The translations under genes and the position numbers were made by a program. Under the pieces are notes generated by a model. The model had not been told where the DNA came from. It did not search any database and saw only the letters and a list, made by a program, of their open reading frames with translations. A stretch of 17,748 nucleotides of DNA, from assembly GCA_913057765.1 (NCBI GenBank), contig CAJXPH010000025.1, forward strand, positions 1 to 17,748, in the 5' to 3' direction. Numbering within the stretch: position 1 is the first letter of the stretch; each line of letters begins with the position of its first letter. The stretch comes from an uncultured Campylobacteraceae bacterium. Its GTDB lineage: Bacteria; Campylobacterota; Campylobacteria; Campylobacterales; Arcobacteraceae. Shown one piece after another: positions 1 to 6,649 of this stretch.

Positions 1-2
1 AT

Positions 3-701
3 AAAGATGCAACATCAAAAATATCTGTACATTTGAGATTTGGAATTATTTCACCTAAAGAGGTTTTTAACTATTTTAAATCAAAGGAAAACTGTGATAG
101 TGAATTCTTTATAAGAGAACTTTTTTGGAGAGAATTTTATAACTATATTCTATTTCATTTTTCATATTCTGAAGATAAAAATTTTAATAATCTTGATATT
201 AAATGGAATGAAAATGAAGAGTTTTTTCAAAAATGGTGTCAGGGACAAACAGGAGTTCCTATTATAGATGCAGCAATGATTCATCTTAATAAAACAGGAA
301 TGATGCACAATAGATTACGTATGGTAGTTGCCTCATTTCTAACAAAAAACTTATTTATACATTGGAAAAAAGGTGAAGAATATTTTGCAAAGAAGCTTTT
401 AGATTATGAAGCTAGTTCAAATATAGGTTCATGGCAATGGAGTGCAAGTACAGGAGCCGATGCGAGTCCATATTTTAGAGTTTTCAATCCATATATCCAG
501 TCAAAAAAATTTGATAAAGATGGTATATTTATTAAAAGTGTCCTTCCAAAATTAGAAAATATTGACCCAAAACTATTTCATATAGAAAATGGTGCATCAT
601 CAAATTTATTTGTTGATTACCCCAAGAGTATTGTCGACATAGCTTACTCTAGAAAACAAGCCATAGAAAAATTTAAAAGAGCAAAAAATGAAAACTTCTG
701 A
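3..701 (+). CDS. phrB: Deoxyribodipyrimidine photolyase, C-terminal half (5'-truncated by the window edge)
   Basis: Class I cyclobutane pyrimidine dimer photolyase: a cytoplasmic flavoprotein that repairs UV-induced dimers using blue light. The reading frame is open to the left edge and residues before the TTG at 33 (KDATSKISVHLRFG) already match the family, so that TTG is not a start; about 232 residues are visible of a usual 450-480. Seen are the FAD-binding helical-domain signatures: TGVPIIDAAM, MHNRLRMVVASFLTK, GSWQWSASTGADASPYFR and FNP with the following KKFD. The FAD-proximal WQW segment is intact. The residue normally Trp before MHNR is Met (codon 300-302). The 3' end overlaps the next gene by 14 nt, so it heads a tightly coupled operon with an oxidoreductase and a two-component system. 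Identification is firm; CPD specificity is inferred from the family. Confidence 0.95.
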   Translation, partial: KDATSKISVHLRFGIISPKEVFNYFKSKENCDSEFFIRELFWREFYNYILFHFSYSEDKNFNNLDIKWNENEEFFQKWCQGQTGVPIIDAAMIHLNKTGMMHNRLRMVVASFLTKNLFIHWKKGEEYFAKKLLDYEASSNIGSWQWSASTGADASPYFRVFNPYIQSKKFDKDGIFIKSVLPKLENIDPKLFHIENGASSNLFVDYPKSIVDIAYSRKQAIEKFKRAKNENF

Positions 702-2103
702 TATTACTGTTATTGGTTCTGGAATTGGAGGTTCATTAATCTCAGCACTTAATAAAGATAAAGATTTGATTCTTTTTGAAAGAGATAGAAACCTTGGAGG
801 ATGTGCAGGTACTTTTAAAAGATTCGGCAACTATTACAATATAGGAGCAACTACTTTTGTAGGATATGAAAAAAATCACCCTATCAAAAAAATCTTTGAT
901 AATATAGGTCTTATCCCAGATATAAAAAAAAGTGAAGTTGCAATAAGAACAATTCAAAATAAAAAAATAGTTGATAGAATAAAAGACTTCGATACTTTTT
1001 TAGAAAATTTAGAAGAAGTCTATCCTCATAAAAACAATAGACTTTTTTGGAAAACAATAAAAGAAATTGATGAAAAATTTTGGAACTTTAAAAATATTTA
1101 TTTTGCAAGACATAATTTAAATTCATATCTAAAAACAATTAATTCAAATTTCAAACTGTTTAAGATTTTTGGTTTTGATTTATTAAAAAATGCAGATGAT
1201 TATATAACTCAAACACTCCCTAATATATCAAAAGGATATAAAGCATTTATAGATTCACAACTTTTAATTACACTACAAACTACATCAAAAGATATATCAT
1301 TAATATCACTTGCATTAGGTTTATCGTACCCTTTCCACGATGTTTTCTATGTGAATAATGGAATGGGAAGTTTGTTTGATGGTTTATTAAAAGATATAAA
1401 TGTAAATATTAAAGAAGAAATATTAAAAATTAAAAAAGAGAATAACCTCTATAGAATAATATCAAATAAAGACGAATATCTTTCAAAGAAAGTTATTCTA
1501 AACAGTTCAATATATAATAGTGCATCACTATTTGAAGATGAAAAGATAAAAGATTATTACAACAACTTTTCATTTAGTGATCAAAGTGCATTTGTAATTT
1601 ATTTAACTTTAGATTCAAAAGAAGATTTTTTACACCATTATCAGATTATTTTAGATAATAAAATTCCTAACTCTATTTCAAGCTCATTTTTTATATCATT
1701 TTCTTCTAAAGATGATAAAAAACTATCTAAAAATGGCTACAGCATCACAATATCAACTCATACTAAAGCCTCCTTCTGGAAAAACCTTTCAAAAGAAGAC
1801 TATGAAAAACAGAAAAAAATCACTGAAGATTTTATAATTAATCATCTTCTTGATAATTTTGGAACGATAAAAAAAGAAGATATAATTAATAAATTTAGTG
1901 CAACTTCTAAAACCTTTAAAAGATATATAAATAGATATAATTGTGGAGGTCGAGCAATTACATTAAAAAATATTTTTCAAACACCAAGTTGTAATACGCC
2001 TTTTAAGGGTTTATACAATATTGGAGATACAGTTTTTGCAGGACAAGGTTGGCCTGGAATTGCAATAGGTGTCCAAGTTTTAAATAAGGAATTAAATGAC
2101 TAG
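688..2103 (+). CDS. FAD-dependent oxidoreductase of the CrtI / carotenoid isomerase / retinol saturase family
   Basis: Predicted flavoprotein of 471 aa acting on a hydrophobic polyene or lipid substrate. Seen: an N-terminal Rossmann dinucleotide fold with GSGIGG at residues 10-15, an acidic residue (E31) ending the second strand, and the RNLGGCAGTF motif near 34-43; at the C terminus NIGDTVFAGQGWPGIAIG (about 446-463), the second FAD-contacting motif typical of phytoene desaturases, CRTISO and retinol saturases. Length is near the usual 490-500. The ATG at 688 lies inside the photolyase gene and the stop overlaps the following kinase by 8 nt, implying translational coupling. No carotenoid synthesis genes (crtB, crtE) are visible, so a role in carotenoid making is not supported here; desaturation or isomerisation of an acyl chain is an alternative suggested by the neighbouring lipid genes. 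The substrate is unknown. Confidence 0.85.
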   Translation: MKTSDITVIGSGIGGSLISALNKDKDLILFERDRNLGGCAGTFKRFGNYYNIGATTFVGYEKNHPIKKIFDNIGLIPDIKKSEVAIRTIQNKKIVDRIKDFDTFLENLEEVYPHKNNRLFWKTIKEIDEKFWNFKNIYFARHNLNSYLKTINSNFKLFKIFGFDLLKNADDYITQTLPNISKGYKAFIDSQLLITLQTTSKDISLISLALGLSYPFHDVFYVNNGMGSLFDGLLKDINVNIKEEILKIKKENNLYRIISNKDEYLSKKVILNSSIYNSASLFEDEKIKDYYNNFSFSDQSAFVIYLTLDSKEDFLHHYQIILDNKIPNSISSSFFISFSSKDDKKLSKNGYSITISTHTKASFWKNLSKEDYEKQKKITEDFIINHLLDNFGTIKKEDIINKFSATSKTFKRYINRYNCGGRAITLKNIFQTPSCNTPFKGLYNIGDTVFAGQGWPGIAIGVQVLNKELND

Positions 2104-3085
2104 TGTAGAGCTAAAGATATCATTAAAAGATTGGTTATATATTATTTTAATTGGAGCTTTGTTTGGCTTCTTTATATCTCTGTTTTTCTTTTTTATTAAT
2201 ATAAATTTGAAAGAGTTCTCAACTATACTGTTTGGTACAGTAAGTGCAGTATTTATTGCACTTAGTTCATTTTTATTAATTACTTTATCAAATGATTATA
2301 TTCTACCAAGAGTAGATAAAAAATTCTGGTATCCAATTAGTTTTATATTCTCTTTCCTTTCTGGTTTTTTTGGCTTTCTATCAAGTTTTCTTTTATTCTC
2401 TTTAGGTGATTTTACTGTAGTAAGATTTATTTCTCCTTTTTGGCTTTATATTAGTACTATTATTGGATTTTTTACTTTTTTAATAGGGTTAATACTTCAT
2501 CAGTTTGTTTCAATGAAATATAGAAATGAATCAATAAAAAGTGAAATTTTGGAGACAAAAATTAAAGCTTTGGAAAATGAATTGAACCCACACTTTTTAT
2601 TTAATGCCCTAAATTCAATATCTGAACTAATATATATAGATCAAAAAAAAGCAGAAAAAGCTACACTTGAACTATCAACATTTTTAAGAAATGCAATTAC
2701 TAAAGATACATTAATTACACTAGAAAATGAAATTAAAATGGTACAAACCTATTTAACTATAGAAAATATCAGATTTGAAGATAATATAAAAATAAATCTG
2801 GATATAAATACAAAAGAATACGAAAAGATGGTTCCAAAATTTTCAATTCAACTACTTGTAGAAAATGCAATTAAACATGGATATACTCAAAAAGAATTAA
2901 ATATAAATATATGCGTTAAAAACAATAAGATTGAAGTTTCAAATGATGGTTTAATAAGTAAGGATATTACATTTGGAACAGGATTGAGTAATTTAGCAAA
3001 TAGATTAAGACTTTTACATATTGGGAAATTAGATTACGAAATAAAAGATAATAAAATGCACTTTATTATCAACTTAAAGGATTAA
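2096..3085 (+). CDS. LytS/YehU-type membrane sensor histidine kinase
   Basis: Sensor kinase of 329 aa. Four hydrophobic segments (about residues 14-34, 41-64, 79-103, 111-137) form a membrane sensor with very short loops and no sizeable periplasmic domain, which suggests sensing within or at the membrane. A short linker leads to the His_kinase (PF06580) motif NELNPHFLFNALNSI; H166 is the predicted phosphorylated histidine. The N box LVENAIKHG (254-262) and G box FGTGLSNLANRL (293-304) of the ATPase domain are present, so it should be active. There is no PAS, GAF, LOV or other cofactor-binding domain that I can see. It overlaps the upstream FAD oxidoreductase by 8 nt and is followed after 1 nt by a LytTR response regulator, its clear partner. 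The signal is unknown; linkage to photolyase suggests light, oxidative or membrane damage, which is inference. Confidence 0.92.
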   Translation: MTSVELKISLKDWLYIILIGALFGFFISLFFFFININLKEFSTILFGTVSAVFIALSSFLLITLSNDYILPRVDKKFWYPISFIFSFLSGFFGFLSSFLLFSLGDFTVVRFISPFWLYISTIIGFFTFLIGLILHQFVSMKYRNESIKSEILETKIKALENELNPHFLFNALNSISELIYIDQKKAEKATLELSTFLRNAITKDTLITLENEIKMVQTYLTIENIRFEDNIKINLDINTKEYEKMVPKFSIQLLVENAIKHGYTQKELNINICVKNNKIEVSNDGLISKDITFGTGLSNLANRLRLLHIGKLDYEIKDNKMHFIINLKD

Positions 3086-3086
3086 C

Positions 3087-3809
3087 ATGAAAGTATTAAT
3101 TGTTGATGATGAAAAGTTAGCTCTTTCTAGATTAAAAAGAATATTAACAGAAGAAGGAGTATCTGATATTGTTGAATGTAACCATCCAATAGATGCTATA
3201 AAAGAACTTTCAAAAACAAAATTTGATATAGCCTTTTTAGATATTTCTATGCCTACAATGACTGGATTAGAGTTAGCAAACACTATATTAGATATAAATC
3301 CTAATACATTTATCATCTTTCAAACTGCCTTTACAGAATATGCTTTAGAAGCTTTTCAAAGTGGTGGATTAGATTATCTTTTAAAACCAATATCAAATGA
3401 GACAGTCAAAAACGCTCTACAGAAAATAGAAAAATATATGCAAAATATAGATACAACGGTAACTGAAACTTCAAAAAAAATAATTGCAAAAAGAGGTTCT
3501 AAAATGTATATGATAGATATTAATGATATATATTATATTAAAGCAGACCTTGATGAAGTAATTATAAAAATTAAAGAAACTGATGCATATGTTAGAAAAA
3601 AAATGCAAGATATGAAAGAGCTTTTAAAAGGTAAAAATTTCTTTAGAATACACCGTTCATGCTTTGTAAATGTAGATAAAATAAAATCTATGCAAAGTGT
3701 AGAACAATCAAAACTAGAAATATCTTTCAAAGATATAGACGATATTGTAACTAGTTCAAAAGATGGAGCAAAAGAGTTTAGAGAGTATATAGAACAAAGA
3801 ACTCACTAA
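3087..3809 (+). CDS. LytTR-family DNA-binding response regulator
   Basis: Response regulator of 240 aa. The N-terminal receiver domain (1 to about 118) has the acidic pair D7/D8, phospho-acceptor D52 in FLDISMP, T80 and K100, all the residues needed for phosphorylation. A linker leads to a C-terminal LytTR domain (about 132-235) with the signature KNFFRIHRSCFVNVDKI. LytTR proteins bind short repeats with a GTT (AAC on the other strand) core upstream of promoters and usually activate. The ATG follows the kinase stop by 1 nt, so the two form a two-component pair. Three operon promoters in this window carry a shared element with an AAC core, two of which fit the generic LytTR consensus in full; this regulator is my leading candidate to bind them, but nothing in the sequence proves it. 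Confidence 0.94.
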   Translation: MKVLIVDDEKLALSRLKRILTEEGVSDIVECNHPIDAIKELSKTKFDIAFLDISMPTMTGLELANTILDINPNTFIIFQTAFTEYALEAFQSGGLDYLLKPISNETVKNALQKIEKYMQNIDTTVTETSKKIIAKRGSKMYMIDINDIYYIKADLDEVIIKIKETDAYVRKKMQDMKELLKGKNFFRIHRSCFVNVDKIKSMQSVEQSKLEISFKDIDDIVTSSKDGAKEFREYIEQRTH

Positions 3810-3812
3810 ACT

Positions 3813-3861
3813 TATCAACTGACATAATAACCCTACTACTAATCCATACATCCACTATAAT
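3813..3861 (+). promoter_or_regulatory. Promoter of the epimerase-SRPBCC operon with the shared upstream box
   Basis: The gap between the LytTR gene and the epimerase holds a perfect -10 TATAAT (3856-3861). In place of a standard -35 there is CTACTA (3833-3838, 17-bp spacer), preceded by TATCAAC (3813-3819) and ACAT (3822-3825). The same words at the same distances occur before the SDR operon, with 33 of 43 positions identical without gaps from CTGACA to TATAAT. A non-consensus -35 plus an adjacent conserved box looks like an activator-dependent promoter. Confidence 0.65.
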
Positions 3862-3891
3862 ATTACATATAAAAATTTCAAGGAGTATTCC

Positions 3892-4746
3892 GTGAAAACT
3901 GTAGCAATAACTGGTTCAAGTGGATTTGTAGGAAGAAATTTAACAAAAGTATTTGAATCAAATGGATTTAAAGTAATTGGTATAAAAAGAGAAGAACTAA
4001 AAAATATTGAGAAATTAACTTCTATAATTGAGGAAACAAATCTACTTATAAATTTAGCAGGTGCAAATATTATTAATAGATGGACAGATAAATACAAAAA
4101 ACTTTTATTAGATAGTAGAATTAATACAACTAGAGCTTTAATTCAAGCTATTTCAAAATCTAAAAATAAACCTGAAATGTTTATTTCTACATCAGCAGTA
4201 GGTATTTATAAAAATCTTACTTGTTATGATGAAGAGTATTATGATTATGAAGATGATTTCTTAGCAAGACTTTGTAAAACTTGGGAAAATGAAGCATTAA
4301 AAGCAAAAGAATTTGAAGTAAGAACTGTAATATTTAGATTTGGAATAGTTTTAGGTCATGGTGGAGCTTTAGAAAAGATGTTAACACCTTTTAAACTTGG
4401 TCTGGGAGGAACAATTGGAGATGGAAGCCATGATTTTTCATTCGTTCATATTGATGATTTAACAAATGCTTATAATTTTGTATATGATAATCCAACTTGT
4501 ACAGGGATTTATAATCTTACAGCTCCGATACCTACAACAAATTATGATTTTACAAAAGCTTTAGGAACAGTACTAAATAGACCAACTATTTTACCAATCC
4601 CAAAATTTGTATTAAATCTTATCTTTGGAGAAGGTGCAAAAGTTTTAACAGAAGGACAATGTGTAAAACCAAAAAGACTATTAGACAATGGTTTTAAATT
4701 TAATTTTAAAACTATTGAACATACAGTTGCAAACTTAGTAAACTAG
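3892..4746 (+). CDS. TIGR01777-family NAD(P)-dependent epimerase (YfcH-like)
   Basis: Extended short-chain dehydrogenase-like protein of 284 aa, close to the family's usual size of about 300. The nucleotide-binding motif GSSGFVG (8-14), INLAGANI (53-60), STSAVGIYK (99-107) and the C-terminal half GGTIGDGSHDFSFVHIDDL are characteristic of TIGR01777/YfcH proteins. The physiological reaction of this family is not established. The start is GTG at 3892, preceded by AGGAG (3881-3885) with 6-nt spacing; this fits the family's N-terminal MKTVAITG. It is followed by an SRPBCC ligand-binding protein, a pairing found often with this family and even as a fusion, so the two probably act on the same hydrophobic ligand. 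It has its own promoter bearing the box shared with the lipid operons. Confidence 0.9.
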   Translation: MKTVAITGSSGFVGRNLTKVFESNGFKVIGIKREELKNIEKLTSIIEETNLLINLAGANIINRWTDKYKKLLLDSRINTTRALIQAISKSKNKPEMFISTSAVGIYKNLTCYDEEYYDYEDDFLARLCKTWENEALKAKEFEVRTVIFRFGIVLGHGGALEKMLTPFKLGLGGTIGDGSHDFSFVHIDDLTNAYNFVYDNPTCTGIYNLTAPIPTTNYDFTKALGTVLNRPTILPIPKFVLNLIFGEGAKVLTEGQCVKPKRLLDNGFKFNFKTIEHTVANLVN

Positions 4747-4754
4747 GAATTATT

Positions 4755-5201
4755 ATAAAAACTTTTGAAAAAACATCTTTATTAGAATGTGATATTGAAG
4801 AACTATTTTCTTTTCACACTGATATGAATAATCTTAAAGCAATAACTCCACGAGATACTAGTGTTGAATTGTTAACTAAAGATTTCACTCCTCATCAAGG
4901 AGGTATATTAGAAATTAAAACCATAAAACATTACATTCCTACAATATGGGAAGTTAAAATAGAGAAGCTAGTAAAACCAAATTTATTGGTAGATGTTGCA
5001 TTAAAATCTCCATTTAAATATTGGGAGCATTCTCATATTTTTACAAAAAGTGGAACTAAATGTGAACTAAGAGATGTTGTGAAATATGAGCTACCATTTG
5101 GAAAACTTGGTAATTTATTTGATTTCTTTATTCAAAAAGAATTAAAAAATATGTTTGAATTTAGACATCAAGTCACAAAGAATATGCTAGAGAAGAAATA
5201 A
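4755..5201 (+). CDS. SRPBCC-superfamily ligand-binding protein, probable non-AUG start
   Basis: START/Bet v1-like protein often found beside TIGR01777 epimerases. Recognisable features are DMNNLKAITPRD, the repeated IWEVKI and VDVALKSPFKYWEH strands, FTKSGTKCELRDVVKYELPFG and the C-terminal helix FEFRHQVTKNMLEKK. The first ATG in frame is 4824, but the codons before it translate to KTFEKTSLLECDIEELFSFHTD, which is clearly the family's first strand and helix, and the frame is open back to a TGA at 4716. No ATG, GTG or TTG exists in that stretch, so translation most likely starts at ATA 4755 or ATT 4752/4749, with AGGA at 4745-4748 as ribosome binding site. That gives about 148 aa, the normal family length. 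The ligand is unknown. It lies 8 nt after the epimerase stop, in the same operon. Confidence 0.75.
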   Translation: MKTFEKTSLLECDIEELFSFHTDMNNLKAITPRDTSVELLTKDFTPHQGGILEIKTIKHYIPTIWEVKIEKLVKPNLLVDVALKSPFKYWEHSHIFTKSGTKCELRDVVKYELPFGKLGNLFDFFIQKELKNMFEFRHQVTKNMLEKK

Positions 5202-5224
5202 AAAACAATAATAGTATTGTTTTT
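5201..5224. terminator. Bidirectional terminator hairpin between convergent genes
   Basis: A perfect 10-bp inverted repeat, AAAAACAATA (5201-5210) and TATTGTTTTT (5215-5224), with a 4-nt loop ATAG. It sits exactly between the convergent SRPBCC and lipocalin genes. The T-run on one strand and the A-run on the other let it serve both directions, though the stem is AT-rich and weak. Confidence 0.75.
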
Positions 5225-5735
5225 ATTCTTGAATTGTCCAAATTAATTCTTCACTACTATAACCATATTTTCCAAGACTATTTAATATTTCTTCTTTAAC
5301 ATTCTCATCTAACTTTTTATCTCTTGATAAAATCCAGAAATATTTTCTAGAAGGTTCACCAATAACTGCATAAGTATAATTTTCATCAAGATCTATAATC
5401 CAATAATTTCCATAAAAAGGCCAGAAAAAACTTACTTTTAATTTGGTATTTGTATTATCTATACTATAAGCAGTTCCAACAGCTTCTTTTGTTTTATTTG
5501 TATTAATATTAGTACATTTATTTACAACTTTTATTTCATCATTCTCTTTTAAAGTATATGTTGCTGTAACATTCTTACAATCTTTTTCAAAAGAGTGTTT
5601 ATATCTTGCAATTTCATACCAAGTCCCTAGATATGTCTTAATATCAACTATTTTAACTGTATTTAAATTTGGATTTTTTGAAGAACAACCAATAAAAAGA
5701 ATCAAAGAAATAAACAATAATAAATACTTTTTCAT
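5223..5735 (-). CDS. Lipocalin (Blc-type) outer-membrane lipoprotein
   Basis: Bacterial lipocalin of 170 aa, the last gene of the lipid operon. The N terminus is a lipoprotein signal, MKKYLLLFISLILFIGC, with Cys17 as lipidation site (FIGC, slightly off the LxGC ideal) and SSK after it, suggesting outer-membrane sorting. The lipocalin signature is GTWYEIARYKHSFEKDC, followed by the beta-barrel strands and a closing YFWILSRDKK. E. coli Blc binds lysophospholipids and fatty acids and helps envelope stress resistance; here it would carry or scavenge modified acyl chains made by the same operon. A second lipocalin begins the operon (9862-10401) and shares the SFEKDC region, so the two are paralogues with different anchoring. 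It is 16 nt downstream of the CbiX gene. Confidence 0.9.
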   Translation of the reverse strand: MKKYLLLFISLILFIGCSSKNPNLNTVKIVDIKTYLGTWYEIARYKHSFEKDCKNVTATYTLKENDEIKVVNKCTNINTNKTKEAVGTAYSIDNTNTKLKVSFFWPFYGNYWIIDLDENYTYAVIGEPSRKYFWILSRDKKLDENVKEEILNSLGKYGYSSEELIWTIQE

Positions 5736-5751
5736 AATAGGAATTCCTTTT

Positions 5752-6117
5752 TTACATAAAGCTTGAGATATCTTCTAAAATAATATCACTTATCTTTTCA
5801 GATTTCCCAAAATGTGTTAATAAAATAAATTCCACGGAAGTATTAGAATTTCTTAATCTATTGATAATATTAGGTAAATCAACACTTACATGTTTCCCCG
5901 AGTTTAAAAAATATGGATAAAAGTATATTTTAGAAATACCATTTTTTACAAATCTTTGTACAACATTATCAATATCTGGACTTGCAAACTCTAAAAACGA
6001 TGCCTCAACTTCTGAAAAACTATCATCTTTTTCTTTTATCATATCAACTAAATCAAGAAACTCATTATTTGATAAATCTTTCTTACTTCCATGTGCTATT
6101 AAAACTAAACCTTTCAT
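5752..6117 (-). CDS. Short CbiX-type sirohydrochlorin chelatase
   Basis: Single-domain chelatase of 121 aa of the CbiX/SirB family, which inserts cobalt (cobalamin route) or iron (siroheme route) into sirohydrochlorin. The two metal-site histidines are visible: H9 in LIAHGSK and H76 in PYFLNSGKHVSVDLP. Length fits the small homodimeric CbiX-S form rather than the roughly 260-residue two-domain SirB. It is placed between two lipoprotein genes of a lipid-remodelling operon, 1 nt after DUF3833, with no other tetrapyrrole gene in the window. Whether it makes siroheme, a cobalt corrinoid or another tetrapyrrole cannot be told from the sequence. A link to B12-dependent light sensing, as in LitR-controlled loci elsewhere, is possible but no LitR is visible here. 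Confidence 0.85.
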   Translation of the reverse strand: MKGLVLIAHGSKKDLSNNEFLDLVDMIKEKDDSFSEVEASFLEFASPDIDNVVQRFVKNGISKIYFYPYFLNSGKHVSVDLPNIINRLRNSNTSVEFILLTHFGKSEKISDIILEDISSFM

Positions 6118-6118
6118 C

Positions 6119-6649
6119 TTAATCCTTAATTATTGTAATAACCAGTTCTCCAACTGTAAATCCAAATTTTTTCATTTTTGAATGATTTAGAATAACACCA
6201 TCTTCTTGAAGATGAAGCCAATCTTTTACATTTATATCAATAGTAGAATCGTTATAAGGAACTCTCATCGTATAGTCAATCATAACTGTATTTCCATTTG
6301 CGACCATCAGTGCATCGCCTACAATATCACCTGCCGTTCCAATAAAAGTTTTATTTCCTGTTGGAGTTAAAGTCCAAACTCTAGTTTGAATCTCACCATT
6401 GTCATAAATGAATTTTTCATCTAAAGTCCCTACCCCATTTTTATCCCAAGAACCAACTAAGTCACCTTTAAAAGTCTTAATAATTTTGCCACTTCTATCT
6501 TTTACCATTCCATAAGCTCTTAATGGACCATTTAGATACTCTTGAGGAATAAATTCTGGCTTTTTATTTGTAAAATCTTCTATTTGCATTTTTGAACATC
6601 CTGTAAAAATTAAAAATATTACTGTAAAAAAAAGGATTTTTAGTTTCAT
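6119..6649 (-). CDS. DUF3833-family lipoprotein
   Basis: Protein of 176 aa with a lipoprotein signal peptide (MKLKILFFTVIFLIFTGC, lipid-modified Cys18). The mature part matches the DUF3833 pattern: QEYLNGPLRAYGMVKDRSGK, FKGDLVGSWDKNGVGTLDE, RVWTLTP, DYTMRVPYNDSTIDINVKDW, and a final GFTVGELVITI. This is a periplasm-facing beta-rich domain of unknown biochemical role. It overlaps the end of the Cfa-like gene by 4 nt (ATGA), so it is translationally coupled to it. In other Proteobacteria DUF3833 genes travel with Cfa-like, DUF1365 and FAD amine-oxidase genes, which points to handling of the lipid product or intermediates; the exact function is unknown. Confidence 0.85.
   Translation of the reverse strand: MKLKILFFTVIFLIFTGCSKMQIEDFTNKKPEFIPQEYLNGPLRAYGMVKDRSGKIIKTFKGDLVGSWDKNGVGTLDEKFIYDNGEIQTRVWTLTPTGNKTFIGTAGDIVGDALMVANGNTVMIDYTMRVPYNDSTIDINVKDWLHLQEDGVILNHSKMKKFGFTVGELVITIIKD

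Noticed and set aside
33..35. TTG as a start codon for the photolyase gene
   Set aside because: Codons 3-32 upstream translate to conserved photolyase residues (SKISVHLRFG context), so the gene is simply cut by the window edge.
3813..3836. Shared box read as an ECF-sigma -35 (AAC) and -10 (CTAC) pair
   Set aside because: The distance between AAC and CTAC is only 13 bp, shorter than the usual ECF spacer, and a good TATAAT lies at the right place downstream, so an activator site for the main sigma factor fits better. Not fully excluded.
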